From contig JANOYR010000062.1 of assembly GCA_031428975.1 (NCBI GenBank), forward strand, positions 13,916 through 77,915: a stretch of DNA of 64,000 nucleotides, read 5' to 3'. Position numbers and translations under genes: made by a program. Below, in pieces: positions 1 through 8,201 of the stretch. Source of the stretch: JAAFIP01 sp031428975 (lineage in GTDB: Bacteria; Pseudomonadota; Gammaproteobacteria; Burkholderiales; Burkholderiaceae_C). Under the pieces are notes generated by a model that was given only the letters and a program-made list of their open reading frames with translations, was not told the origin of the DNA and searched no databases. Each line of letters starts with the position of its first letter. Position 1 is the stretch's first letter.

Positions 1-561
1 CACGTTGACATTGATGCCCATGCCCGCCGCCACGCGCGGGTCGTCCACACTCGCGCGAAGGCGGCTACCAAAGCGGGTGCGCGAAAGAATAAGTTGCAAC
101 ACCACCGCCAAAGCCGCGCACACCGCAATGATAAACAAGCGGTAATGCCCCATGCCCAAAGCACCGTCAAACAGCTCAGTGCGGCCACGCAGCCAGTCGG
201 GCAACTGCATGATTTGTTGGGTCGAACCCATAAAATAATCAGTCGCCGCCACTGACATGAAGACCATGCCGATGGTAAGCAGCACTTGGTCTAGGTGCGG
301 TTTGCCATACATTGGGCGGTAAACCGTGCGCTCTAGCACCACGCCTGCTAGCGCTGGCACGATAAAAGCCAGTGGCAAGCAAATTAAAAATGGCACGCCA
401 AATTTTTGCATCAACACCACGGTGACATAGCCACCGAGCATGGCAAAAGCACCGTGGGCTAGGTTGATGAAGTTCATCAAGCCCATGGTGATGCACAGGC
501 CAACGGCCAATATAAAAAGCAGCATACCGTAGGCTATGCCGTCAAAAAGAATGGTAAGCAT
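1..561 (-). CDS. livH: Branched-chain amino acid-type ABC transporter permease, LivH family (partial, runs off the window)
   Basis: Inner-membrane permease subunit of an ABC importer. The 187 codons present give a strongly hydrophobic protein starting MLTILFDGIAYGM and containing the LivH-type segment GLMNFINLAHGAFAMLGGY. The reading frame is open to the window edge, so the C-terminal part is missing. The start at 561 is the first ATG after the intergenic hairpin and fits the family N terminus; no strong Shine-Dalgarno is seen. It lies downstream of two receptor genes on the same strand, the usual order for this transporter class. In this setting, beside a Rieske oxygenase, the substrate may be an aromatic acid rather than an amino acid; that is inference. 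Confidence 0.9.
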   Translation of the reverse strand, partial: MLTILFDGIAYGMLLFILAVGLCITMGLMNFINLAHGAFAMLGGYVTVVLMQKFGVPFLICLPLAFIVPALAGVVLERTVYRPMYGKPHLDQVLLTIGMVFMSVAATDYFMGSTQQIMQLPDWLRGRTELFDGALGMGHYRLFIIAVCAALAVVLQLILSRTRFGSRLRASVDDPRVAAGMGINVNV

Positions 562-578
562 GGTGGTGTAAACCTTGA

Positions 579-600
579 GGCCTCGGTGTGGGCCGAGGCT
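579..600 (-). terminator. Hairpin between receptor gene and livH
   Basis: An 8-bp stem (CCTCGG/CCGAGG core plus two outer pairs) with a 6-nt loop sits in the 48-bp gap between the receptor gene and livH. No T-run follows it on the minus strand, so it is more likely a partial terminator or an mRNA-stabilising hairpin that favours receptor over permease than a full stop. Confidence 0.45.
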
Positions 601-609
601 TGGGTGGTT

Positions 610-1779
610 TTATTTGGCTTTTCCGGGGTCTTTGACGTCGGTGATGGTTGAAAACTCAACGTTGTGCAGCTCAGCGCCCACTTTTTCAACTTTGCGGATG
701 TAAATGTTGTGCACCACATCGCGGGTTTGCGCGTCGATGAACATGGGGCCGCGCGGGCTTTCAAAAATTTGGCCCTTCATCGCTGCCAGCAGTTCATCGC
801 CGCGGCCGCCCTTGGTTTTTTTGGCGGCTTCATAAATCACGCGCATACCGTCGTAGCCACCCACGGCCATGAAATTGGGGCGTAAGCCAGCATTGGCTTT
901 GCTAAAGGCTTCCACAAACTTTTTGTTGAGTGCTGAGTTGTGGTTGGCAGAATAGTGGTGTGAGGTCACTACGCCCATCGCAGCGTCGCCCATGCCATTC
1001 AAGATGTCGTCATCGGTGATATCACCGGTACCAATGAGTTTGATTCCGGCTTTGTCCAAGCCCCGCTCGGTAAATTGCTTCATGAGTGCAGCGCCCGCCC
1101 CCGATGGCACAAAAGCAAACACTGCGTCTGGCTTCGCATCGCGCACTTTTTGTAAAAAAGGCGCAAAGTCTGGGTTGCGCACTGGAACGCGCAGGCTCTC
1201 TGGCACAGTACCGCCATTGAATATCAGGCGGTCTTTAAAATACTTTTCTGCATCAATGCCTGGGCCGTAATCTGCCACCAAAGTCACCACTTTTTTGATG
1301 CCGTTTTTGGGAACCCAGTCGGCCATGGCAACCGCTGCTTGGGGCAGCGTGAAGCTGGTGCGCACAATGTATTCAGACGCTTGCGTGATGCTGGAGGTGG
1401 CCGCGGCCATGACCACTTGGGGGGTTTTGCTTTGCGTGGCAATCGGCGCAGTGGCCAAAGCCAAAGGCGTGAGGCCAAAGCCCGCCAACACATTGACTTT
1501 GTCATTGACCACCAGCTCTTGCGCAATGCGCTTGGTTTGGTCTGGCGCACTGGCATCGTCTTTGAGGATGATCTCGACTTTTTTGCCGCCGACTGTTGCG
1601 CCGTTTTGCGCCACATACAGTTTGACCGCTGCGTCAATTTGCTTGCCAGTGGAGGCAAACGGGCCGGTCATGGGCAAAATCAGGCCGATTTTGAAAGTGT
1701 TGTCTTGTGCCCAAGCGGACGGGGCCAGCAAGATACCTGCTGCAAGCGCAGCGCTAGTGAGGGGTAAAAGTTTGAACAT
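610..1779 (-). CDS. ABC transporter substrate-binding protein, LivK/Peripla_BP_6 family
   Basis: Periplasmic receptor of 389 residues. It opens with a signal peptide (MFKLLPLTSAALAAGILLAPSAWAQ, cleavage likely after AWA) and continues with the family pattern FKIGLILPMTGPFASTGKQ. The length is normal for type I binding proteins of the branched-chain amino acid group. It is very similar to the next gene upstream, including GFGLTPLALATAPIATQSK and the C-terminal ESPRGP segment with an -IDAQTRD- motif just after it, so the two are tandem paralogues. Divergence in the binding cleft could widen ligand range. The neighbouring Rieske oxygenase and reductase suggest an aromatic or other carboxylate ligand; this is inference. 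Confidence 0.88.
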   Translation of the reverse strand: MFKLLPLTSAALAAGILLAPSAWAQDNTFKIGLILPMTGPFASTGKQIDAAVKLYVAQNGATVGGKKVEIILKDDASAPDQTKRIAQELVVNDKVNVLAGFGLTPLALATAPIATQSKTPQVVMAAATSSITQASEYIVRTSFTLPQAAVAMADWVPKNGIKKVVTLVADYGPGIDAEKYFKDRLIFNGGTVPESLRVPVRNPDFAPFLQKVRDAKPDAVFAFVPSGAGAALMKQFTERGLDKAGIKLIGTGDITDDDILNGMGDAAMGVVTSHHYSANHNSALNKKFVEAFSKANAGLRPNFMAVGGYDGMRVIYEAAKKTKGGRGDELLAAMKGQIFESPRGPMFIDAQTRDVVHNIYIRKVEKVGAELHNVEFSTITDVKDPGKAK

Positions 1780-1808
1780 AGTGTGCAGATAGAGGTTTAA
1801 GGAAGTGG

Positions 1809-2975
1809 TTAACGCGGGTCTTTGACGTCTTTTAAAACGTCGAACTCCATGTTGTAGAGCTGGCCATTGACCCGCTCTACGCGGCGGATGTAGACATTTT
1901 GCACAATATCGCGAGTCTGGGCATCGATGTAAATGGGACCACGCGGGCTTTCAAAAACCTGCCCTTTCATGGCTGCGACCAATGACTCCCCTGCGCCCTG
2001 CCCCTTGGTAGCCTTGATCGCTTCGTAGATCACGCGCATTCCATCGTAGGCAGAAACGCCGAAAAAGTTAGGGCGAATACCCTTACTTTGTTGCATATAC
2101 GCTGCGACAAACTTTTTGTTCATGGGCGAGTTGTGCGAGGCCGAGTAGGGGTGCGAGGTAACCAAGCCCAACGCCACATCGCCCATGTCATTCAGAATTT
2201 CGTCATCGGCCACGCTGCCCTCGCCAATCAAGCGGATGCCCGCTTTGTCTAGCCCGCGCTCGGCAAATTGCTTGAGCAACACCGAGCCCGCGCCAGCTGG
2301 CACAAACACAAACAGCGCATCGGGTTTGAGGTCGCGCACTTTTTGCAGAAACGGCGCGTAATCTGGGTTGCGCAGCGGCACACGCAGCTCGGCCAGCATC
2401 TGCCCGCCATTGAGCAAAAAGCGCTCACGGAAGGTTTTTTCAGCATCAATGCCAGGGCCGTAATCGGTGACCAAGCTCACCACTTTTTTGATGCCGTTTT
2501 TAGGGGCCCATTCCGCTACCCCTAGTGTCACTTGAGGCAGTGTCATGCTGGTACGCACAATATACGGCGATGCGCTGGTCACAATGGAGGTGGCTGCAGC
2601 CATGACCACCATGGGGGTTTTAGACTGGGTGGCGATTGGCGCGGTAGCCAAGGCCAAAGGGGTGAGGCCAAAGCCAGCTAAAACGTCGATTTTTTCGTTG
2701 GCTACCAGCTCTTGGGCCAAACGGCGGGTGATGTCGGGCGTGCCCGCGTCGTCCTTGAGAATCACCTCCACGGTGCGGCCAGCTACTTTGTCGCCCATTT
2801 GCGCCATGTACAAGCGCACGCCGTTTTCAATTTGCCGTCCGGTGGAGGCGAATGGCCCGGTCATGGGCAGCAACAGGCCAATTTTGAAGGGCTTGGCCTG
2901 AGCCAATGCGCCGCCAGCTTGCATTGCCAGCGCAGCGGCCGACACACTGAGAAAAGTCCGTTTACTTGCGTCCAT
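1809..2975 (-). CDS. ABC transporter substrate-binding protein, LivK/Peripla_BP_6 family (tandem paralogue)
   Basis: Periplasmic receptor of 388 residues, paralogous to the gene ending the operon. A signal peptide spans about residues 1-26 (SKRTFLSVSAAALAMQAGGALAQ; the KR at its start is not a full twin-arginine motif). The mature part starts FKIGLLLPMTGPFASTGRQ. A strong AGGAGA ribosome site lies just upstream of the ATG at 2975. The gap to the following receptor gene is 29 bp, and both feed the LivH permease. Ligand unknown. Confidence 0.88.
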   Translation of the reverse strand: MDASKRTFLSVSAAALAMQAGGALAQAKPFKIGLLLPMTGPFASTGRQIENGVRLYMAQMGDKVAGRTVEVILKDDAGTPDITRRLAQELVANEKIDVLAGFGLTPLALATAPIATQSKTPMVVMAAATSIVTSASPYIVRTSMTLPQVTLGVAEWAPKNGIKKVVSLVTDYGPGIDAEKTFRERFLLNGGQMLAELRVPLRNPDYAPFLQKVRDLKPDALFVFVPAGAGSVLLKQFAERGLDKAGIRLIGEGSVADDEILNDMGDVALGLVTSHPYSASHNSPMNKKFVAAYMQQSKGIRPNFFGVSAYDGMRVIYEAIKATKGQGAGESLVAAMKGQVFESPRGPIYIDAQTRDIVQNVYIRRVERVNGQLYNMEFDVLKDVKDPR

Positions 2976-3006
2976 GTTGGTCTCCTATGGGGGTTAAAAA
3001 TACAAT

Positions 3007-3996
3007 TTACACAATTTCTGGCCGGTAAGCCGACTCTAGCGTGATGGTACCCACCGCGCGGGATACGCACACGCAGATACGACGATTGTCCTTCTTTTCG
3101 TGTTCAGACAAAAATACATCGCGGTGGTCAATTTCGCCGTCAATCGACAGCACATCCATCACACACAGGCCGCATTCGCCACGCCTGCAATCGTGAATGG
3201 CGGGTACGCCCGCGAGCTCTAGTTCGTCTAAAAGACTGGAACTGGTAGGCACGGTAATGTCAATGCCATGGCGCGGCACGCGCAGCGTGAATGGCCGTGT
3301 GGGCAAACGCCCACTGCTGCCAAAGGTTTCAAAACGCAAATCTGCCACGGGGCGCTGGGCATCGGCCCACGCACGCTTGATGGCTTCGAGCATCGGCACT
3401 GGGCCGCAGGTGTACAGGTAAGCGCCTTGCGGCAAAGCCGCAATTTCGGCCGCATAGTCCACGTTTTGGCCTTCAGATGCCACAAAAGTTTGCAGATCAG
3501 TTCCTAAACATTCGCGCAAAACGGGCAAAAAGCCCAATTCGTCCGCTGTGCGTGCGCCGTACAACATGCGCAGCCGAGCCCCCGTCTTGTCCGCATGGGT
3601 TTTTAGACGCTGGGCCATGAGCAGCAGTGGCGTGATGCCAATACCGCCCGCCGCTATCAAATACGCAGGTGCTGCAAAATCCAAAGGAAAATGGTTGAGC
3701 GGGGCAGAGACCTCCAAACGGTCGCCAACGGCCAAACGCCACATCGCCATAGAACCACCACGCCCGTCTGGCAAATGCTTCACAGCAAACCGGTAAGTGA
3801 CACCGTCGGGCTCGCCTAACAGCGAATACGAACGGGTTTGGGGTTTACCGTTGACTAAAATTTGCATTTGCAGGTGTGCGCCTGGGGCGTAACTGCCCGC
3901 CCCACCCACAGGTACTACGCAAAACTCGCGCACTGTGGGTGTGACACTGCGAATAGACACCAGCTTGGCAGATACCCAATCTAGCACTGCTTTCAT
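3007..3996 (-). CDS. PDR/VanB-type oxidoreductase (FMN, NAD(P)H, plant-type 2Fe-2S)
   Basis: Electron-transfer reductase for a Rieske oxygenase, 329 residues. Domain order is FMN-binding barrel (residues about 1-105, with RSYSLLGEP), NAD(P)H domain (GGIGITPLLLMAQRL near 115-130) and C-terminal plant-type ferredoxin. The 2Fe-2S ligands read C270-x4-C275-x2-C278-x29-C308, the expected spacing. This order is that of phthalate dioxygenase reductase and VanB. The start has a good AAGGAG site. The partner is very likely the Rieske protein at 4905-6023, two genes upstream on the same strand. Substrate is not determined by the sequence. Confidence 0.9.
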   Translation of the reverse strand: MKAVLDWVSAKLVSIRSVTPTVREFCVVPVGGAGSYAPGAHLQMQILVNGKPQTRSYSLLGEPDGVTYRFAVKHLPDGRGGSMAMWRLAVGDRLEVSAPLNHFPLDFAAPAYLIAAGGIGITPLLLMAQRLKTHADKTGARLRMLYGARTADELGFLPVLRECLGTDLQTFVASEGQNVDYAAEIAALPQGAYLYTCGPVPMLEAIKRAWADAQRPVADLRFETFGSSGRLPTRPFTLRVPRHGIDITVPTSSSLLDELELAGVPAIHDCRRGECGLCVMDVLSIDGEIDHRDVFLSEHEKKDNRRICVCVSRAVGTITLESAYRPEIV

Positions 3997-4050
3997 GCCG
4001 CAACTCCTTGCAATCGGTATTGCAGGTTTATTTTTTGAAGTATTTTGACC

Positions 4051-4082
4051 AATGTCACCGTCATATGGTCATAGTTTGCTAT
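4051..4082 (+). repeat. 32-bp dispersed repeat, copy A
   Basis: This copy matches the family consensus exactly and is used here as the reference orientation. The element begins AATGTCACCGTCA, has a CATATG centre, contains the word GTCA three times and ends TTTGCTAT. It lies in the 107-bp gap between the reductase start and the end of the GntR gene. Confidence 0.85.
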
Positions 4083-4103
4083 ATATTTCATAGTATTTTA
4101 GGC

Positions 4104-4898
4104 TCACGCTCTGCGCCGTATCAAACGCACACCGGGCAGTTGTGCGGCATTGGGGTTCTTAATGGCTTGGCTAAGATTCCTTTTTGCATGGCGCGAATGC
4201 TCGCGCATCAGCGCCTCCGCACGCGAGCCTTCGCGCAGCGCAATGGCATCGAGCACCTGCGCATGCTGGTCTTGCGCCACCACCAGCATGTCGCGTGCGG
4301 CAGGTGAATTGGCCTGCACCACGACAAATGCCGAGGCCGAAGCAAACGGCAAACTCACCACCCGCTCCAGCAAGCGGGTAATGGTGTCGCTGCCTGCCAT
4401 TTCCGCCAAAAGCGCATGAAAACGCTCATTGAGCGTGACATATTGCGAAAATGCATCGTCGTCAAGGGCGCTGGGCACGAGCAAGGCATCCACTTGTGCG
4501 AGCAACTCCCGCGCCTCAGCCATCAGCACTGGCGGTGCGCCGCGCTCGGCAGCCAAGCGTGCGAGCAAACCTTCTAGCGTGCCGCGCAATTCTATGGAAT
4601 CAGCGACGTCTCGTTCACTGAGAATTTTGACCGCATAGCCGCCGTTTGGCAGCGCCTCAATCAAACCCTCTTGCTCCAAACGCATCAGTGCGGCGCGGAT
4701 GGGGGTGCGCGAAATGCCCAACTTGTCGACAATCGTCAGCTCGGCAATGCGCGTGCCGCCTGCCAGTTCGCCACTGAAAATCATCTCGCGCAGCCGCAGT
4801 TGCGCCTTGATGGACTGCGACAGCGCAACCGGGCCGCCTAAGTCTGCTGCCTCGCTTGCAACGCCAGTGGCGGCAGACAAAACTGGTTTTAATGCCAT
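4104..4898 (-). CDS. GntR-family transcription regulator with FCD domain
   Basis: DNA-binding regulator of 264 residues. A winged-helix GntR domain occupies about residues 25-95 (LREMIFSGELAGGTRIAEL, GISRTPIRAALMRLEQEGLI), followed by an all-helical FCD ligand domain (RGTLEGLLARLAAERGAPP, TLNERFHALLAEMAGSDTI, EHSRHAKRNLSQAI). FCD regulators usually bind organic-acid effectors. The gene starts six bases after the Rieske oxygenase stop on the same strand, so it is probably co-transcribed and controls that operon. A TGTATACA palindrome just upstream of the oxygenase is a candidate operator. Confidence 0.9.
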   Translation of the reverse strand: MALKPVLSAATGVASEAADLGGPVALSQSIKAQLRLREMIFSGELAGGTRIAELTIVDKLGISRTPIRAALMRLEQEGLIEALPNGGYAVKILSERDVADSIELRGTLEGLLARLAAERGAPPVLMAEARELLAQVDALLVPSALDDDAFSQYVTLNERFHALLAEMAGSDTITRLLERVVSLPFASASAFVVVQANSPAARDMLVVAQDQHAQVLDAIALREGSRAEALMREHSRHAKRNLSQAIKNPNAAQLPGVRLIRRRA

Positions 4899-4904
4899 AC
4901 AAAC

Positions 4905-6023
4905 TCAAGCAGCAGAAAGAATGGGAATAACCGCTGGTTTGCCAACACCGGGCTTTTCTCGGGCGACCAAGCCATCAATCAAACGGCGTGCCCACATGGA
5001 GCCAGCGTCGATGTTGAGGTTGTAAAAAATCTTGTCGGGGTGCTCGTCCATGGCAATTTGCTGGGCTTCCAACACATGCTCGTCTTCTCTAAAAATACTG
5101 GCCACCCCCTCTCGTAGCTGGTGCGTGAGACGCTGTTCCCCCAATTGGTAGTTTCGGGCAAAGGCCCAAAAGTAATGGCATGTGCCGTCGGTTTCTGGGG
5201 TAACGGTGTTGAGTACAAAACCATTCACACCCTTGCTGCGCTGGCTTTGCCGTGCATCGCCTTGGTTTCCGCCCGGTGGTATGGCGCCCGTGCCGGTTTG
5301 GGCCACGCCCACGTCGATGGTGACCGTGCAAGGCGCTTCAAATTTGATGATCTGCCAACGGTCCACAGGCCCTTCATAGCCGAGGCTGTTTTTGATTTGC
5401 CCTGCCCAAAACGGCGGTGCTTCAATATTCTCCATCCAGCGGGTCACTGTGGCCGTGCGGTCGCCATGCGTGGCCACAAAAGGGGCTTCGGCCACCGCTT
5501 GTTGGCCAATGCTAGAGCCATGCACAAAGGTTTCATGGGTCAAATCCATCAAATTGTCGACCACCAAGCGGTAATCGCAGGCTACAGTAATCAATTTCCC
5601 GTCGCCCGCCCAGTCGGGGTCATCGTTCCAATGCAGGTCGGGCACTAGCGCAGGATCTGCCTTGGCGGGGTCACCGGGCCAGACCCATACAAAACGGTGC
5701 TTTTCCACTACTGGAAAACTGCGCACACATGCCGAAGGATTGAGTGTTTCTTGGCTGGGCATATGGGTGCAGCGCCCTTGCGCGTTGTATACCAAACCGT
5801 GGTATCCGCAGACCACAGAATCGCCCTCAAGCCTGCCCATAGAAAGCGGCAGCAAACGGTGCCAGCAGGCATCTTCTAGCACCGCCACTTGGCCCTGCGA
5901 GCTGCGGTACATCACCAGTTTTTGGTTGCAAATCGTGCGCGCCAGTAGCGCACTTTTAACCTCTACATCGTACGCAGCGGCGTACCAAGCATTGAGTGGA
6001 AAATGGGATTTTTCGGTTTTCAT
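4905..6023 (-). CDS. Rieske non-heme iron oxygenase, VanA-like catalytic subunit
   Basis: Oxygenase component, 372 residues, of a two-part ring-hydroxylating or O-demethylating system. Rieske ligands are C53-x-H55 and C72-x2-H75. The mononuclear iron site is in VDNLMDLTHETFVHG (Asp160, His163, His168). The layout and length resemble vanillate O-demethylase and phthalate-type enzymes rather than the larger naphthalene-dioxygenase alpha subunits. The PDR reductase at 3007-3996 should supply electrons. The residue after the first Rieske pair is Arg56, as is common in the VanA group. Substrate unknown; an N- or O-methylated or carboxylated aromatic is plausible. Confidence 0.9.
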   Translation of the reverse strand: MKTEKSHFPLNAWYAAAYDVEVKSALLARTICNQKLVMYRSSQGQVAVLEDACWHRLLPLSMGRLEGDSVVCGYHGLVYNAQGRCTHMPSQETLNPSACVRSFPVVEKHRFVWVWPGDPAKADPALVPDLHWNDDPDWAGDGKLITVACDYRLVVDNLMDLTHETFVHGSSIGQQAVAEAPFVATHGDRTATVTRWMENIEAPPFWAGQIKNSLGYEGPVDRWQIIKFEAPCTVTIDVGVAQTGTGAIPPGGNQGDARQSQRSKGVNGFVLNTVTPETDGTCHYFWAFARNYQLGEQRLTHQLREGVASIFREDEHVLEAQQIAMDEHPDKIFYNLNIDAGSMWARRLIDGLVAREKPGVGKPAVIPILSAA

Positions 6024-6032
6024 GGATTCGCA

Positions 6033-6043
6033 TTGTATACATA
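6033..6043. promoter_or_regulatory. TGTATACA palindrome before the Rieske gene (candidate GntR operator/-10)
   Basis: A perfect 8-bp palindrome TGTATACA with A/T flanks sits about 10 bp upstream of the oxygenase ATG. FCD-type GntR proteins often bind short palindromes of this kind. On the minus strand it also contains TATACA, a fair -10 hexamer. If used, the leader would be very short. Confidence 0.4.
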
Positions 6044-6171
6044 AATCCCATAAACACTCTAGATAACAGGGTTATTGAGGCTAAATTGCCACTTTATGTA
6101 TTCATGGCGCAGTTTTTTAATGCACTAAGATAACAGGCAATATTTAACCACCCCACCCTCAGGAGACTTGT

Positions 6172-7296
6172 ATGACCATGACCCACGCCCCCCTGCCCGC
6201 ACGGTTTGACCACGTGGGCAGCTTTTTGCGCCCCGAATACCTTATTAAAGCCCGCGCTGACAAAGCCAGCGGCGCGATCACGCCAGAGCAACTGCGCTTG
6301 GTCGAAGACAGGGCGATTACAGAAATCGTGCAGTTCCAAGAGTCTGTGGGCCTCAAATCCATCACCGACGGGGAGTTTCGCCGCACTTACTTTCACCTCG
6401 ACTTTTTGGAGCAGCTCGGTGGCGTGAAGGTGGGCGAAGCCACCCTGTCGATAGACGCACACGGCAAAGAGCACCTTGTGCCCCCCGCCATTTACGTGAC
6501 CGACAAGGTCACTCATGTCAAAGACATTCAAAAAGCTGATTTTGTCTACCTTAAAAGCCAAATCGCTGCTGGCAGCACCGCCAAAGTGACGATTCCGTCG
6601 CCCACGATGCTGCATTTTCGCGGGGGCCGCGCAGGCATCGACCGCAAGGCCTACCCTGATTTAGAGGCCGGTTTTTATGACGATGTGGCCAAAGCCTATG
6701 GCGACGAACTGTGCGCGCTCAGTGCAGCGGGTTGCAACTATGTGCAACTCGACGACACCAATTTGGCCTATTTGTGCGACCCGATCATGCGCGAAGCGGC
6801 CAAATCCCGTGGCGACGACCCCAACGAACTGCCACACCGCTACGCCGCATTTATCAACAAAGTAGTAGCACACAAACCAGCAGGCATGACCCTGGCCATG
6901 CATTTGTGCCGTGGCAATTTTAAAAGCACCTTTGCCGCCAGCGGCGACTACGAGCCCGTGGCTGAAGCCTTGCTCTCTGAGATGAACATCGACGCTTACT
7001 TTTTAGAATACGACGATGACCGCAGCGGCGACTTCCGCCCCCTGCGCTTTTTGCCCAAAGGCAAAACAGCCGTGCTGGGCTTGGTGACCACCAAAGTGGG
7101 CCAAATGGAGTCTAAAGACAGCCTCAAGCGCCGCATCGACGAAGCCGCCAAATACGTGCCCCTCGACCAATTGGCGCTGTCACCACAATGCGGCTTTAGC
7201 TCTACCGTGCACGGCAACAACATTGCGGTGGAAGACCAACGCAACAAGCTGCGTTTGGTCATTGAGACGGCCAATGAGGTTTGGGGTTCGGCCTAA
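6172..7296 (+). CDS. MetE-like cobalamin-independent methyltransferase family protein
   Basis: Cytosolic protein of 374 residues related to the C-terminal catalytic half of methionine synthase MetE. The zinc ligands of that fold can be followed: His-x-Cys in MHLCRGN, Glu in YFLEYDD and Cys in SPQCGFSS. The N-terminal half of MetE is absent, so this is the single-domain class whose members use varied methyl donors. An AGGAGA site precedes the ATG. It is divergent from the Rieske operon, so a methyl-transfer step tied to oxygenase-released or methylated substrate is possible but is inference. It could equally be an independent methionine-forming or cleavage enzyme. Confidence 0.82.
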   Translation: MTMTHAPLPARFDHVGSFLRPEYLIKARADKASGAITPEQLRLVEDRAITEIVQFQESVGLKSITDGEFRRTYFHLDFLEQLGGVKVGEATLSIDAHGKEHLVPPAIYVTDKVTHVKDIQKADFVYLKSQIAAGSTAKVTIPSPTMLHFRGGRAGIDRKAYPDLEAGFYDDVAKAYGDELCALSAAGCNYVQLDDTNLAYLCDPIMREAAKSRGDDPNELPHRYAAFINKVVAHKPAGMTLAMHLCRGNFKSTFAASGDYEPVAEALLSEMNIDAYFLEYDDDRSGDFRPLRFLPKGKTAVLGLVTTKVGQMESKDSLKRRIDEAAKYVPLDQLALSPQCGFSSTVHGNNIAVEDQRNKLRLVIETANEVWGSA

Positions 7297-7303
7297 GCTG
7301 GCT

Positions 7304-7354
7304 TGTCACCGTTATATTTTTAATAGCACACTATGACCATATGACGGTGACATT
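7304..7354. repeat. 32-bp repeat copy B with an inverted partial copy, forming a hairpin
   Basis: A reverse-orientation copy covers 7323-7354 with very few changes. Just before it, 7304-7317 (TGTCACCGTTATAT) matches the element start in the opposite orientation, 13 of 14 bases complementary to 7340-7353. The pair can fold into a 14-bp stem with a 22-nt loop between two convergent genes and may act as a bidirectional terminator. Confidence 0.75.
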
Positions 7355-7371
7355 GGCCAATTTTATTAAAA

Positions 7372-8130
7372 TTATTTTTTCTCAGTAGCAAGCGCCTCTT
7401 GCGCTTTGCGCATACGCTCTCGGCTGTTGGTGAGGTGGATGCGCATGGCCGCCCGGGCCGACTCGGCATCTTGGCGGGCAATAGCGGCATAAATCTCCTC
7501 GTGCTCACGGTTGACCCGTTGCAGGTATTGGGCGAGGTGGTCCACCACAATTTTGTAGGCATTGATGCGGGTGCGCGGAATAATGGTGGTGCCCAGATGG
7601 CCCATGATGTCTGAAAAATACCGATTTCCAGTGGCCTGCGCAATCAACAAATGGAACTGAAAATCGGGCGAAACGGTATCGCCTGCTTGCCCTACATTGG
7701 CTTCAAATGCGTCCAAAGCCGTGCGCATGGCAGCCAATTGCTCGGCGCTGCGGCGCACTGCGGCCAAACCTGCAGACTCGGTTTCCAAGCTAATACGCAG
7801 CTCTAGCACCGCCAGCACATCCAAACTGGTAGAAAACTCGTCGGGTTTGAGCCGGAACTGGGCGCCGTCGGGCGCTGAAATCACAAAAGTGCCAATGCCA
7901 TGGTGTGTTTCCACCAAGCCCGAGGCCTGCAAACGCGACAACGCCTCGCGCACCACCGAGCGCCCCACACCGTGCTCCGCCATGATGGCCAGCTCGCCGG
8001 GCAGTTTGTCGCCCGGTTTGATGCGCCCACTGCGAATGGCCTCGCCCAGCAGCTGCACCAAGGTTTGCGCCTTTGAGCCGCTGCGCACGGCTTCTTGATT
8101 TAAGGGTTTTGGAGTGCTTGACATGGGCAT
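7372..8130 (-). CDS. GntR/FadR-family regulator with FCD domain (sugar-acid module)
   Basis: Regulator of 252 residues. The wHTH domain lies at about residues 22-88 (GEAIRSGRIKPGDKLPGELAIMAEHGVGRSVVREALSRLQASGLVETHHG) and the FCD domain follows (LRISLETESAGLAAVRRS, FQFHLLIAQATGNRYF). It is divergent from uronate dehydrogenase with a 71-bp gap that holds the palindrome TGTCTGACA, so it probably represses the uronate operon and is relieved by a sugar acid. The start may be the first or second of two close ATG codons (8130 or 8124). Confidence 0.9.
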   Translation of the reverse strand: MPMSSTPKPLNQEAVRSGSKAQTLVQLLGEAIRSGRIKPGDKLPGELAIMAEHGVGRSVVREALSRLQASGLVETHHGIGTFVISAPDGAQFRLKPDEFSTSLDVLAVLELRISLETESAGLAAVRRSAEQLAAMRTALDAFEANVGQAGDTVSPDFQFHLLIAQATGNRYFSDIMGHLGTTIIPRTRINAYKIVVDHLAQYLQRVNREHEEIYAAIARQDAESARAAMRIHLTNSRERMRKAQEALATEKK

Positions 8131-8156
8131 TGTCTGTGTATCATAATCGCAGCCTA

Positions 8157-8169
8157 GATGTCTGACAAC
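8157..8169. promoter_or_regulatory. GATGTCTGACAAC palindrome, candidate GntR operator before udh
   Basis: TGTCTGACA is an odd-length palindrome with further outer symmetry (GA...AC to GT...TC). Near-identical words occur at 8315-8327 (GTTGTCTGACATC, inside udh) and at 17897-17907 (TTGTCAGACAA, inside the second GntR gene). Recurrence within the sugar-acid module suggests a shared regulator site. The two intragenic copies also fall on conserved coding sequence, which weakens that argument. Confidence 0.4.
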
Positions 8170-8201
8170 CTATTTTTTCAATTTTGATTTTTTCCGCTTG
8201 T

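Noticed and set aside
8184..8201. Upstream TTG start for uronate dehydrogenase
   Set aside because: The ATG at 8202 matches the family N terminus; the extra six residues have no support.
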